Shown here piece after piece: positions 16,958-26,026 of a stretch of 64,000 nt of DNA. The notes beneath the pieces are model-generated. The model was given only the letters and a program-made list of their open reading frames with translations, was not told the origin of the DNA and made no database searches. A program made the translations under genes and the position numbers. Position 1 is the first letter of the stretch; each line of letters opens with the position of its first letter. The stretch covers positions 1 to 64,000 of the forward strand of contig UQFG01000004.1 of the NCBI GenBank assembly GCA_900540175.1. The letters are read 5' to 3'. This stretch comes from an uncultured Mollicutes bacterium. GTDB lineage: Bacteria > Bacillota_I > Bacilli_A > Acholeplasmatales > Anaeroplasmataceae.

Positions 16958-17596
16958 ATGGAACAGAAGAAAAAAAGAAGCAGGGAACAATCGTTGGGTG
17001 AAGAAATCGGCAATGCCATAACCCATGGTATCGGGGCAATATTTGCGGTGGTTGCGTTGGTTTTAATGCTTGTGCGGCAGAATACGGCGCTGGAATTGGC
17101 CGGGTCAATCATTTTCGGCTGTTCGATGTTTTTTGTCTATCTATCCAGTTGTTTGTATCACTGTTTCAAACATGGCAGTAAGGTCAAACGTTTGTTTCGG
17201 ATTTTCGATCACAGTTCCATCTATATCCAAATTGCCGGCACGTATGCACCGATTTTGCTTTGTGTGATTCAAGGTTGGTTGGGTTGGACCTATTTCGGTG
17301 TGCAGTGGGCAGTCGTGGTAATCGGTATTTTACTTCGGATTTTAAAACCGCATAAAAACACCGTCCCGCAAGTTATTCTATGTCTTTTCCTGGGATGGTC
17401 CGGACTGTCGATTTTACCGCAACTTTACGCTTTTTCTGCCGAATTGACTTGGTTTATTTTGGCAGGCGGACTGGCTTATTCGGCTGGAATCGCATTTTAT
17501 GCCAGTCGCTTTAAATATGCTCATTTTGTTTGGCACTTCTTTGTGATGTTCGGTACGATCTTGCATTTTATCGGGATCTATCTTTATGTTTTGTAA
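16958..17596 (+). CDS. trhA: Hemolysin III / PAQR-family membrane protein
   Basis: 212 aa with about seven membrane segments. Family marks: GNAITHGIGAIFAVVAL near the start, SSCLYHCF, FRIFDHSSIYIQIAGTYAP and HFVWHFFVMFGTILHF, which supply the conserved His/Ser/Asp zinc ligands. Bacterial members (YqfA/TrhA) are linked to membrane-lipid or energy homeostasis; the hemolysin name is historical. ACGGAGGGATG precedes the ATG. Confidence 0.9.
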   Translation: MEQKKKRSREQSLGEEIGNAITHGIGAIFAVVALVLMLVRQNTALELAGSIIFGCSMFFVYLSSCLYHCFKHGSKVKRLFRIFDHSSIYIQIAGTYAPILLCVIQGWLGWTYFGVQWAVVVIGILLRILKPHKNTVPQVILCLFLGWSGLSILPQLYAFSAELTWFILAGGLAYSAGIAFYASRFKYAHFVWHFFVMFGTILHFIGIYLYVL

Positions 17597-17622
17597 AAAG
17601 AGGAAAAATGCCTCTTTTTCTT
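17595..17622 (+). terminator. Terminator after trhA
   Basis: Stem AAAAAGAGG / CCTCTTTTT with a 7-base loop, followed by CTTTTTC. Confidence 0.8.
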
Positions 17623-17665
17623 TTTCGGATAAATATGGTAGAATAATGAAATAAAGGAGTAGAAT

Positions 17666-18298
17666 ATGATTCGATATATTTTTTTTGATTTTAACGGAAC
17701 GATTCTTGATGATGTTGCACTTTGTTTGAAACTATTAAATCAAATGCTTCGTCGTCAGCATAAAAAAGAACTGACATTGGAAGAATATAAAAATGTGTTT
17801 ACATTTCCGGTCAAGACGTATTATGAGCGGGCCGGTTTGGATTTTTCAATCGATTCGTTTGAGTGCTTGGCGGAAGAATTTATCACCCAATATCAGCCGG
17901 CTTCAATGCGTTGCGGCTTATATGAAGGGTTGACGGATACCCTTTCTTATTTGAAAGAAAAAGGCTATCATTTGGTTATTTTGTCCGCCAGCGAGATCCA
18001 TAATTTGCTGGAACAGTGTCGGCATTACAAGTTGCTTCCTTATTTTGATGCGATTTTGGGAATCGATAATATTCATGCTTCCGGTAAAATGGATATTGCC
18101 GCCGATTATTTGCATCAACAGGGCATTTGCGGTGAAGAAGTGTTGCTGGTCGGCGATACGCTGCATGATTTGGAGGTTGCAAACGGTTTGAAAGCTTCTT
18201 GTATGCTTGTTTCATGCGGTCATCAGTCCAAAGAAGTTCTTTCAAAAGGAAAGGTACGATTGCTTCCTTCGGTTTGGGCATTAAAGGAGATCTTTTGA
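17666..18298 (+). CDS. HAD-superfamily hydrolase (phosphoglycolate-phosphatase-like)
   Basis: 210 aa. Motif I is DFNGTILDD (Asp nucleophile at 8; Asn replaces the more usual second Asp position residue Asp/Leu pattern of DxDGT), motif II is VILSAS and motif IV is GDTLHDLEVA. The helical cap lies at about residues 15-85, as in subclass IA. The substrate is unknown. AAAGGAG precedes the ATG. Its stop overlaps the start of the next gene (TGATG), so the two are co-translated. Confidence 0.88.
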   Translation: MIRYIFFDFNGTILDDVALCLKLLNQMLRRQHKKELTLEEYKNVFTFPVKTYYERAGLDFSIDSFECLAEEFITQYQPASMRCGLYEGLTDTLSYLKEKGYHLVILSASEIHNLLEQCRHYKLLPYFDAILGIDNIHASGKMDIAADYLHQQGICGEEVLLVGDTLHDLEVANGLKASCMLVSCGHQSKEVLSKGKVRLLPSVWALKEIF

Positions 18299-20256
18299 TG
18301 AAAACAATTGTTTTTGAAGATTTTAAAGATTTGGAGTTGAATGAATTCCCTTATGATCGTGCTCATACGGCATTGGGAGAATATCATCATCGTCGTTATC
18401 AAGGGACGTATGGGGCTTGGTATGATCCGATCCCACTGCATCAATGGCGCAGTATGGATGGCAGCTGGTTGGTTACATCCGATGGAAAAGAACGTTTTTT
18501 AGAACAAAATCGCGGGAATCACACCAAGGATGCTTTTCGAAATGTCTATTGTTGTCTTGTTCATCAACAACGCTTTTACCGTCCTTTCAGGCTGTCGTTT
18601 TCGCTTCGTTTATTTGAGGTGGCGGAATACTGCGGAATGGCTGTCAATTATGTTACTTCGCGTTGTTATGATGCGATTGCGATAAAAGGGGGAATTCTTT
18701 CTTTGTACCACCGACAAGAAGAAACTTTTCAGATACTGGCTTCTGCTTGTTTTGATTTTTCCGATTTGAAAACGTATCGAATCCGTTTGGAATGGGACCG
18801 CGAATTGGTCGTTTATTTAAACGATGTACGGATGTTTTCTTATCCGCTTCTTCTTGTTTCAGGCAGCCGGATGGCTTGTGTTGCCAAAAGTGCTTGCCGT
18901 TTCGGAAAAATTGAGGTTGTTATGACGGACGAACAAGCCGCTTTACAGCAAGAATGCGAACTGGAAGAAGAGGCGCGCCTGCGTGCTAAACGAAGCGAAT
19001 ATCCGCCTTTGGTGTGCATTCATCGGATCGATTTGAAAAATTTCGGCAGTGGCAGACAGTTGCGGATTGCGATGGTAGAAGGAAAACCGATTTTTTTACT
19101 GGCGCAACATCAAAAACGAATGATTCGTGATTCGTTTGCCCGTTTGTCTTGTCTGACTGTATTTGATTTTCATGGAACGGTTTTATGGCAGGTTGGGGAA
19201 CCACACAACATCGAGGATAACACATTGATTTCGTGCGATTTACCGTTTCAGGTAGGGGATATGAATCAAGACGGCCGCAAAGAAGTGATTTATGCGATGG
19301 ACTTTGAAGTGATTATCGCCGATTTGTTGACGGGAAAAGTGCTGAAAAGGATGCCTACGCCGATCGTATCGGAAGATCCGCTTGTACAAAACGAACCTTT
19401 TTATCGGTTGAATGTGGATGCCATCCGTTTTGCCGATTTTGAAGGATTGGGCTATAAAGGCGGGTTCATTTTGAAGGACCGCTATCAAAATGTTTGGGCT
19501 TACAACCATAAAATGGAAAATATTTGGCGGTATCATCATAAGAATACCGGTCATTTTCCGTATATAGCCGATTTTGACGAAGACGGCAAAGACGAAATGT
19601 TCGTCGGGTATGATTTGGTGGATCATGACGGAACGATTCTTTCGTCCCTTCCGATGAATTCGGATCATACCGATGAGATCATTTACGCCAGATTAAAGAA
19701 AGATCAACCCAAACGCCTTATTTTGGCCTCCGGGAATGAAGGAATGAATATTGTCGATTTAAATGGAACGATAATTTGCCATAACGAGATCGGCCATGCG
19801 CAGCGAATCAGTGTAGCCAAATACGATCCGTCGTTAGAAGGGCTGCAGATCATGGCAACGGCATTTTGGGGAAGTGACGGAATTATCTGTCTTTATGATG
19901 CGGACGGCCAATTTTTAAGACAAATAGAACAACGATCCAACGGGAATTTAATCAGTCCGGTCAGTTATGATGGAACGCATGTTCTTTCTTTGTTACATGC
20001 CGGGGTGGATGGCGGTCTGATCGACGGTCAATTGGATAAGGTTGTCCTTTTTCCGGATGACGGTCATCCGACGCTGTGCTGCGAGGTTTATGATATCGAC
20101 GAAGACGGAATTGATGAAATCATCTGCTTTGATTTGCATCAAATGTGGATTTATAAAGCGCAAACAACCGTCAAAGGAGAAGACTACATCAAATATCCGG
20201 AGGATGCCTTTTCCAATTATCGCGGGGAATTTTTATTGCCGAAAGAATATGCATAA
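18298..20256 (+). CDS. Intracellular beta-propeller protein resembling rhamnogalacturonan-lyase-type folds
   Basis: 652 aa from ATG 18298, which overlaps the HAD stop and has AAAGGAG upstream; the longer upstream reading is only antecedent frame. The N-terminal roughly 200 residues look like a concanavalin/LamG-type beta sandwich. From about 250 there are repeated calcium-loop motifs (DMNQDGRKEV, DFDEDGKDEMF, DIDEDGIDEI), the FG-GAP/VCBS-type signature seen in PL11-like and related propeller enzymes. There is no signal peptide, so it is probably cytoplasmic and would act on imported oligosaccharides, if catalytic. Coupling to a sugar-phosphatase-like HAD fits carbohydrate use. No catalytic residue can be named with confidence. 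Confidence 0.7.
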   Translation: MKTIVFEDFKDLELNEFPYDRAHTALGEYHHRRYQGTYGAWYDPIPLHQWRSMDGSWLVTSDGKERFLEQNRGNHTKDAFRNVYCCLVHQQRFYRPFRLSFSLRLFEVAEYCGMAVNYVTSRCYDAIAIKGGILSLYHRQEETFQILASACFDFSDLKTYRIRLEWDRELVVYLNDVRMFSYPLLLVSGSRMACVAKSACRFGKIEVVMTDEQAALQQECELEEEARLRAKRSEYPPLVCIHRIDLKNFGSGRQLRIAMVEGKPIFLLAQHQKRMIRDSFARLSCLTVFDFHGTVLWQVGEPHNIEDNTLISCDLPFQVGDMNQDGRKEVIYAMDFEVIIADLLTGKVLKRMPTPIVSEDPLVQNEPFYRLNVDAIRFADFEGLGYKGGFILKDRYQNVWAYNHKMENIWRYHHKNTGHFPYIADFDEDGKDEMFVGYDLVDHDGTILSSLPMNSDHTDEIIYARLKKDQPKRLILASGNEGMNIVDLNGTIICHNEIGHAQRISVAKYDPSLEGLQIMATAFWGSDGIICLYDADGQFLRQIEQRSNGNLISPVSYDGTHVLSLLHAGVDGGLIDGQLDKVVLFPDDGHPTLCCEVYDIDEDGIDEIICFDLHQMWIYKAQTTVKGEDYIKYPEDAFSNYRGEFLLPKEYA

Positions 20257-20324
20257 TGGCTTGATTCGGTGGCTGATTTAGGCTATAATAAGATTTGAAA
20301 TGATTGTTCTTGGAGGAAGATGAA

Positions 20325-20864
20325 ATGAAACACATAAAGAAAATCATCGCAACGGTTGTTTTATCCATTACTTTATTGTTATCCATGACCGGTTGTTCCG
20401 GATATAGTTTTTATAATGACTGGCATCAAGCCGGTGCGGATATTGATCGATCGCATATTTTTATCAGCATCGGTATTGATGAAGTGGCGCGGAAAATCGA
20501 AGCCAACGAAACGTTTGCTTTGCTTTATGCCACATCCGAATCGCAAGCCAGTGTTGCGGTTGTAACCAGTTTGCAAATTCAGGCAGAATATTTAGGTTGC
20601 GAAGATAAACATATTTATTTTTTGAATGCGGCAAACTATCTTTCTACATCGGCGCTTCGTAAGGAAGTCAAAGAAAAAACGAAGATTCACGATCCGATGG
20701 ATGAAACTAGCGACGATCCGATTATCATTACTTATGATCAAGGACGTGTCGATGTGGATACATCCTATAAAAGCAAACCGGCAACGAAAAAGTATTTGGT
20801 TGATAATACAGTCCAATATGCTTCGTTGGCATCGCATATTTTCAGAGAATTATTGGTCGAGTAA
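20325..20864 (+). CDS. Small lipoprotein, possibly thioredoxin-like
   Basis: 179 aa. A type II signal peptide ends in LLLSMTGCSGYS, with the lipid-anchored Cys at about 25. The mature part has ETFALLYATSESQASVAVVTSL, followed by a helix and DKHIYFLNA, which recalls a thioredoxin-like bacteriocin or tlp fold but lacks a CXXC. I chose ATG 20325 because GGAGG lies 8-12 bases upstream; an ATG 21 bases earlier overlaps that site. A terminator follows at 20891. Confidence 0.72.
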   Translation: MKHIKKIIATVVLSITLLLSMTGCSGYSFYNDWHQAGADIDRSHIFISIGIDEVARKIEANETFALLYATSESQASVAVVTSLQIQAEYLGCEDKHIYFLNAANYLSTSALRKEVKEKTKIHDPMDETSDDPIIITYDQGRVDVDTSYKSKPATKKYLVDNTVQYASLASHIFRELLVE

Positions 20865-20890
20865 TCGGCCTTTTTTTCTTGTTTAAAGTA

Positions 20891-20918
20891 AAAAGCATCC
20901 AAAAGGATGCTTTTTTAA
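20891..20918 (+). terminator. Terminator after the lipoprotein gene
   Basis: Stem AAAAGCATCC / GGATGCTTTT with loop AAAA and a T-run. Confidence 0.9.
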
Positions 20919-21143
20919 AAGTATTCACTAATATAAAAGGAGTTCTTATTTTTGTGTGAGTTGCACATAGAATTACTTTTTTTGGTTATATGGAAGTTTC
21001 AAACTTGAAAATAGTAGAATAAAAAGTACCAATCCCAAAATGATTTTGTCTTCCATCTGTATCACCATTACTAGTATATGCAGGTAAAACGAAAAGTATA
21101 TAATTTTTTTAAAAAAGCATACACTTTAAAGAGGGGATACGCA

Positions 21144-22052
21144 ATGAAGGTTATTAACGAAACGGTACTTTTGAATAATATCAAACGGTTGCAAAAAACC
21201 AATCCGTTGATGTTGGTGGTCAAAGATGATGCTTACGGGTTTGGAATGAACCGACTGGTTTTGCTTGGCGAAAAACTGAATATTACTTCTTACGGTGTCA
21301 GAAACTTAGAAGAAGCTGTTCGGTTGCGGTCGCTTGCAAAGAAAGCGGATATTCTCATTTTCGGGAAAGTAAAACAAGATCCGTTTTTACTTCGTTCCTG
21401 CGATTTGATTATGACCGTCAATGATTACGATGATTATTTGTTTGCCAAAAAATATAAAATCCGCGCTCATTTGGCGATCGATGTGGGAATGAATCGTTTC
21501 GGTATGAAAACAGGGTATTTGGCACTGATCAACGATCCGTTGATTGAAGCGATTTACACGCATTTGTATCAAGAAGAAAAAAAAGAAGAAAAAATCGCGT
21601 TTATGGAAGATTTGGCCCGGCGTTATCGGAAAAAACTTCATATCGGCGGGAGTATGGCGTATGGTAAAACCGAAGCGATGCTGCGGGTCGGACGTCTATT
21701 GTATGAAAATGCTTTGGCTTTTTACGGAGAATTAGTTGGTATTAAAATGCTATTCAAAGGAGAAACAGTCGGGTACGATGCCAGTTATCAAGCAGAAGAA
21801 CAACAATATATCGGTATTTGCAATATCGGGTATGCCGACGGTTTGTTTCTTTATTTTAATGGTCGGGTGAAAATAGAAGGAGAGGATTATAAGGTTGTAG
21901 GAAAATGCTGTATGGATCAATGTTTTATTCTTTTGAAACACCCGCTTCCACTTGGAACGTCGGTTGAATTTTTCGGTGAAGAGATTTCCGAAGATGAATT
22001 TTGCCGAGCCAATCATATGACAAAATACGAACTTTTTTTGCAAATAAAGTAA
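21144..22052 (+). CDS. alr: Alanine racemase (short form)
   Basis: Converts L- and D-alanine for peptidoglycan, using PLP bound to the lysine in VVKDDAYGFGMNRL (about residue 27). The barrel segments AIDVGMNRFGMKTG and IGGSMAYGK follow, with the C-terminal beta domain VGYDASYQA, IGYADGL and CCMDQC. At 302 aa it is shorter than the usual 360-380, with a compact N-terminus and C-terminus. ATG 21144 is preceded by AAAGAGGGG; the upstream in-frame reading lacks a ribosome site. The 225 bp between the previous terminator and this start holds no convincing gene. Confidence 0.88.
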   Translation: MKVINETVLLNNIKRLQKTNPLMLVVKDDAYGFGMNRLVLLGEKLNITSYGVRNLEEAVRLRSLAKKADILIFGKVKQDPFLLRSCDLIMTVNDYDDYLFAKKYKIRAHLAIDVGMNRFGMKTGYLALINDPLIEAIYTHLYQEEKKEEKIAFMEDLARRYRKKLHIGGSMAYGKTEAMLRVGRLLYENALAFYGELVGIKMLFKGETVGYDASYQAEEQQYIGICNIGYADGLFLYFNGRVKIEGEDYKVVGKCCMDQCFILLKHPLPLGTSVEFFGEEISEDEFCRANHMTKYELFLQIK

Positions 22053-22095
22053 TTCTTATGCTATAATAGTACAAAATGGATATACGGGTGATGGC

Positions 22096-22935
22096 ATGAT
22101 CTACATTTTGTACAATGAAAAAAGCAACGGCGGGAAACCGGCGAGAATTTTCAAACGTTTAAAGAAAAAATTATCTAAAATCGGACCGGTTTGTCCTTGT
22201 AGTCTTTTGGACTTAAACGGAAAAGAAAAGGCTTTTATTCAGGATAAAACCAAAAAAGACTGGATCGTTTTATTGGGTGGAGACGGAACCGTTCATCATT
22301 TTTTGAACCAAGTATATCCGGAAATGATCTTTTGCCGTGTTTTTGTCAAGGCTTGCGGTCGCGGAAACGATTTGGCTCGGGATTACCGAAGAAGAAAGAT
22401 TTTTGAAATTACGCATTTAGTCAATGATTTGCCGACTTTAAAAATAAACGATCAATCTCCGGGCATCTTTATCAACGGCATGGGAATGGGGGTTGATTCT
22501 CATGTTTGTGAAAAACAAATCGAAAATGCCAAAACCGGCATCCGCCAATCGTATTATGCGATTGCTTTAAAAGTATTTAAAAAATTTAAACCGTATTCGT
22601 TGGATTTAACGATTGACGGACAGGATTACCATTTTGATAACGTTTGGTTTTTTGTTTGCAACAACGGGAAGTATTTCGGGGGCGGAATGAAAATTACGCC
22701 TGAGGCCGTACGGGAAGATGAATATTTGGATGTTTGCGTGGTTCATTCGTTGAAATTGTTTTTATTGTTATTGGTATTTCCGCTTGTTTTTATCGGAAAA
22801 CATACATGGTTTTATCGTCGATCGATTGCGATGATCCGCGGGAAGCATATTTTGATTCGTCCAAACGGTTGTACGGTTTTACAGCAGGATGGAGAAATCA
22901 ATCGTGATGTGGTCTTGGCCGAAATTTCAAGATAA
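22096..22935 (+). CDS. Diacylglycerol-kinase-family lipid kinase
   Basis: 279 aa with the catalytic-domain hallmark LLGGDGTVHHF (about residue 60), followed by the ACGRGNDLARD nucleotide loop and the C-terminal GGGMKITPEA segment. Family members phosphorylate diacylglycerol or related lipids during phospholipid/lipoteichoic-acid turnover. It starts 43 bp after alr and is probably in the same operon. The substrate cannot be decided from sequence. Confidence 0.88.
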   Translation: MIYILYNEKSNGGKPARIFKRLKKKLSKIGPVCPCSLLDLNGKEKAFIQDKTKKDWIVLLGGDGTVHHFLNQVYPEMIFCRVFVKACGRGNDLARDYRRRKIFEITHLVNDLPTLKINDQSPGIFINGMGMGVDSHVCEKQIENAKTGIRQSYYAIALKVFKKFKPYSLDLTIDGQDYHFDNVWFFVCNNGKYFGGGMKITPEAVREDEYLDVCVVHSLKLFLLLLVFPLVFIGKHTWFYRRSIAMIRGKHILIRPNGCTVLQQDGEINRDVVLAEISR

Positions 22936-22957
22936 AAAACGTCTGCTTGATTTTATG

Positions 22958-22985
22958 TTGAAAATAATAGAATTTATGCTATAAT
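22958..22985 (+). promoter_or_regulatory. Extended -10 promoter of queT
   Basis: TTGAAA (22958-22963), 16-base spacer, TATAAT (22980-22985) with an upstream TG, directly before the preQ1 riboswitch. Confidence 0.7.
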
Positions 22986-22997
22986 TAATCACTGTGA

Positions 22998-23043
22998 GAA
23001 GATGTTCCTTGCCTAACCATCTTCCAAAATAAAAAACAAGGAG
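22998..23043 (+). promoter_or_regulatory. preQ1-I riboswitch controlling queT
   Basis: P1 stem GAAGATG (22998-23004) pairs with CATCTTC (23018-23024). The loop contains TTCCTTGCCTAAC, and CCTTG (23007-23011) can pair with CAAGG (23037-23041) across the A-rich strand AAAATAAAAAA, giving the H-type pseudoknot of the preQ1-I class. The pseudoknot includes the ribosome site AAGGAG, so binding of preQ1 should block translation of queT. Confidence 0.92.
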
Positions 23044-23051
23044 AATTTGTG

Positions 23052-23900
23052 ATGAAATTAAATATTCGTTTTATTGCGGAATCGGCTGTGATTGCCGCAC
23101 TTTATGCTGCCCTTACTTGGGCTTTTTCTCCGATCGCCTACGGGGCTGTCCAATTTAGGATATCGGAGATTTTGGTTTTATTGGTTGTGCTGCAACCGAA
23201 ATTTGCTTTTGCGATCGTGATTGGTTGTTTTGTTGCCAATACGACCTCCTCTTTAGGGTGGTATGATATGGTTTTCGGAACATTGGCGACGCTTTTGGCT
23301 GTCTTGCCGATGATCAAAATCAAGAAAATAGCGCTTGCGGCTTTGTTCCCTGTTATCAGCAATGCCGTGATTGTTGCGATCGAGTTGTTTTTGGTATTTG
23401 AAGAACCGATTTGGCTTTCCATGCTGACGGTTGGATTGGGTGAGGCCGTTGTGCTTTATTTGGTGGGATTGCCTGTCATATCCATCTTACTTAAAAATCA
23501 AGAATTGGTTCGTTTGATGGATTTGGATTCGACGATTCGGGTTCCGAATTTTTCTTTGGAACAATGCAGTGTATTTGTTTTAGGAGCCGTCGGCAGTATT
23601 TTTTACATTGCTTATCCTTTGACGCAAGGAGGATCGCCTTTATCGCTAACCCGAGAGTTTCCGTGGATGGTTTTGTATTTGATTTTCAGTATCGGACTGG
23701 CTTTGACGAGTGTTTTTGATAAACGAACCGTACTTTTACTGATTTGTTGGCTCGGATTGACGGCTCTTTATACGCTTACGGGGATTTGTGCCTTAGAACA
23801 AGCGCAGTATGGATATTATTATGCCTACAGTATTTATTTATTGATTGTATTCGCGGTGATTGTTTTTCTTTTTTTAAGAAGAAAAACAGAAGCGAAATAG
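23052..23900 (+). CDS. queT: QueT-family queuosine-precursor transporter
   Basis: A membrane protein proposed to import queuosine precursors such as preQ1. 282 aa with about eight membrane segments. Family signatures: YGAVQFRISEILVLL, GCFVANTTSSLG and DMVFGTLATLLA in the first half. The second half is longer than in classical QueT (about 160 aa), an extra roughly 110-residue membrane region. ATG 23052 is chosen over the adjoining GTG because spacing to AAGGAG is better. The upstream preQ1 riboswitch independently supports the substrate. Confidence 0.9.
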   Translation: MKLNIRFIAESAVIAALYAALTWAFSPIAYGAVQFRISEILVLLVVLQPKFAFAIVIGCFVANTTSSLGWYDMVFGTLATLLAVLPMIKIKKIALAALFPVISNAVIVAIELFLVFEEPIWLSMLTVGLGEAVVLYLVGLPVISILLKNQELVRLMDLDSTIRVPNFSLEQCSVFVLGAVGSIFYIAYPLTQGGSPLSLTREFPWMVLYLIFSIGLALTSVFDKRTVLLLICWLGLTALYTLTGICALEQAQYGYYYAYSIYLLIVFAVIVFLFLRRKTEAK

Positions 23901-23914
23901 GGAGGAAAACAACA

Positions 23915-24556
23915 ATGGTTTCGACTCATCTTGAGGAGTTGCTTCGGCAAATTCCTAAAAACGTCTGTATTGTAGCGGCAACCAAGTACGGAACGGCCGA
24001 TCAAATCAAACAGTTGCTCCCCTTTGGAATCCATCATTTCGGGGAAAACCGAACCGATGCGCTTTTAACTAAGATGGAAGCGTTAAAAGACGAACCGATC
24101 ACATGGCACTTTATTGGGCATTTACAACGGAATAAAGTACGGGACGTCATTGATAAGATCGAATATTTGCATTCGCTGGATTCGCTTCAACTGGCCAAAG
24201 AGATTGAAAAATACCGTACGAAACCATTGAAATGTTTTATTGAAGTCAACATTCAAAACGAAGAAAGTAAAAACGGCCTTGCGGTATCCGATTTACCGGA
24301 TTTTGTTCGGGAAGTTTTGAAATATCCTAAAGTGGAAGTGATTGGTTTGATGACCATGGCCAGAAAAGAGGCTACCACAGAAGAAAGAAAAAAACAGTTT
24401 GCTTATCTTGCCACGTTAATGAAACGCATCAATGATACCTTTCATCTAAAGATGACCGACCTTTCCATGGGGATGTCCGATGATTACCAAGAGGCGATTT
24501 CAGAAGGCGCGACATATGTTCGTTTGGGAAGGATTTTATGGGAGAAAAGGACTTAG
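23915..24556 (+). CDS. yggS: YggS/PLPBP-family pyridoxal-phosphate homeostasis protein
   Basis: 213 aa; a PLP-binding TIM-barrel protein that buffers PLP levels. The lysine is in VAATKYG (about residue 23). Further family motifs are HHFGENRTDAL, WHFIGHLQRNK, HSLDS, GLMTMA, LSMGMSDDYQEAI and VRLGRILWE. GGGAGGAAAAC precedes the ATG. It overlaps ylmH by 19 bases, matching the ylmE-ylmH neighbourhood in Bacillota. Confidence 0.95.
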   Translation: MVSTHLEELLRQIPKNVCIVAATKYGTADQIKQLLPFGIHHFGENRTDALLTKMEALKDEPITWHFIGHLQRNKVRDVIDKIEYLHSLDSLQLAKEIEKYRTKPLKCFIEVNIQNEESKNGLAVSDLPDFVREVLKYPKVEVIGLMTMARKEATTEERKKQFAYLATLMKRINDTFHLKMTDLSMGMSDDYQEAISEGATYVRLGRILWEKRT

Positions 24557-25284
24557 ATTTTTTTAAACGGACCATTCAATCGAATTTGGTAAAAGCCGGT
24601 CACGGTGCGCAGGCATTAACGTTTTTTTTAAATGCCGAACAGCAGGCATTGATTCAGTCGGCAGCGGTTTATTATCCGGATGTATCCGTGGTAATGGATG
24701 GCGGTTTGATTCATGCCGAATATCGGCGAGTCTTGTTTATGCCGAAGTCGAGTACGCTTGCGAACTTTAAAATAAGGGTATTTGAAGTTACCTACGCTAA
24801 AAAATTTTTGCAGCCTACCCACCGTATGGTGCTGGGATCGATTCTTTCTTTAGGCATTAAAAGAGAAAGCATCGGCGATATCTATATTACACCGTCTAAA
24901 GATATATACGTAGCCTTTTGCGAAGAAATCACACCGTTTTTATTAGAAAATTTTAAAACCATCGGACATGTTGCGGTTGAATTGAAAGAGTGTTTTTCTA
25001 AAATCGAAATTGTCCGACAAAAAGAACGAAAAAACGTAACGGTTTCCAGCCTGCGGTTGGATGTCTTAATCAGTGCGGCCTATCATGTATCCAGATCCCA
25101 ATCTTCAAAACTGATTGAAAGTGGGTTGGTTCAAGTCAATCACCGACTTGTTTTAAACGGCAGTTTGCTTTTAAAAGAATCCGATTTATTAAGTGTGCGT
25201 CATTATGGACGTGTTACTTTAGAAAAAATCGGCGGCAATACCAAAAGCAATCGGCAAGTTATTTGTTTGGCCTTTGACTGCTAA
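24538..25284 (+). CDS. ylmH: YlmH-type S4-domain RNA-binding protein
   Basis: 248 aa. The N-terminal two thirds follow the YlmH layout, with HRMVLGSILSLGIKRESIGDI. The S4 RNA-binding domain lies at about 165-235 (SSLRLDVLISAAYHVSRSQS, then VQVNHRLV). Family members bind ribosomal RNA/tRNA on stalled large subunits, and the gene is often linked to division genes; here the usual sepF, ylmG and divIVA are not adjacent. The ATG lies inside the end of yggS. Confidence 0.92.
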   Translation: MGEKDLDFFKRTIQSNLVKAGHGAQALTFFLNAEQQALIQSAAVYYPDVSVVMDGGLIHAEYRRVLFMPKSSTLANFKIRVFEVTYAKKFLQPTHRMVLGSILSLGIKRESIGDIYITPSKDIYVAFCEEITPFLLENFKTIGHVAVELKECFSKIEIVRQKERKNVTVSSLRLDVLISAAYHVSRSQSSKLIESGLVQVNHRLVLNGSLLLKESDLLSVRHYGRVTLEKIGGNTKSNRQVICLAFDC

Positions 25285-25304
25285 AAAAGAAAGGAGATCA
25301 AAAA

Positions 25305-25988
25305 ATGATCGGAATTATCGGTGCCATGAAAGAGGAAATAGACCTACTTTGCGAACAATTAGAAGATTCTTGTGCTGTTACGATTTGCGGAACAACTTTT
25401 AGGAAAGGCCGATTGGATCATCAATCGGTGGTGATTGCCCACAGTGGGGTAGGAAAAGTGAATGCGGCTTTATCGACAACGGTTTTGATCAGTCATTTTC
25501 ATTGTGATTTCATTATCAATACCGGGATTGCCGGCGGCATTTTTGGTGTTAAGACGGAAGAAATCGTCATTGGGCAACGTTTAAAATATTACGATGTGGA
25601 TTGTACGTTTGCCGGTTATGCCATCGGACAAGTTCCGCAGGAGCCGGCCGAATATCTTCCTGATTTAGCGGATATAAACAAAGTCGAACAGGCGTTGCAA
25701 GAGTTGAATTTACCGTATCGTTTGTCGACGATTTATTCCGGGGATTGTTTTGTCGATGATATCCGACTTTTGGCGAAGGTCGATACGTCGGGCTGTTGTG
25801 TTGCCGAAATGGAAGGGGCTGCGGTGGCTCATGTGGCTGCTAAATCCGGTGTTCGCTTTCTTGTTTTGCGGTATGTTTCCGATCTTGTCGGGATGCCGAA
25901 TCAAATTGAGGATTATCAGGCTTTTGAGCAGTTGATGGCGCGCCGATCGGCTTTGATTTGTCTTCGTGTTTTAAAAAAATTGGCATAA
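25305..25988 (+). CDS. mtnN: 5'-methylthioadenosine/S-adenosylhomocysteine nucleosidase
   Basis: Hydrolyses MTA and SAH in methionine salvage and detoxification. 227 aa, normal length. It has GIIGAMKEEIDLL, AHSGVGKVNAA, INTGIAGG, the substrate segment AEMEGAAVAHVA and the catalytic Asp in RYVSDLVG. GAAAGGAGATC precedes the ATG. Confidence 0.96.
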   Translation: MIGIIGAMKEEIDLLCEQLEDSCAVTICGTTFRKGRLDHQSVVIAHSGVGKVNAALSTTVLISHFHCDFIINTGIAGGIFGVKTEEIVIGQRLKYYDVDCTFAGYAIGQVPQEPAEYLPDLADINKVEQALQELNLPYRLSTIYSGDCFVDDIRLLAKVDTSGCCVAEMEGAAVAHVAAKSGVRFLVLRYVSDLVGMPNQIEDYQAFEQLMARRSALICLRVLKKLA

Positions 25989-26026
25989 GAAAACAGAATA
26001 AAGGTCATACTAAGGATGGTGAGATT

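Noticed and set aside
20919..21143. Short minus-strand hydrophobic frame (DKIILGLVLFILLFSS) before alr, like the end of a surface protein
   Set aside because: No upstream gene body, ribosome site or sorting motif in frame; too short to call a remnant.
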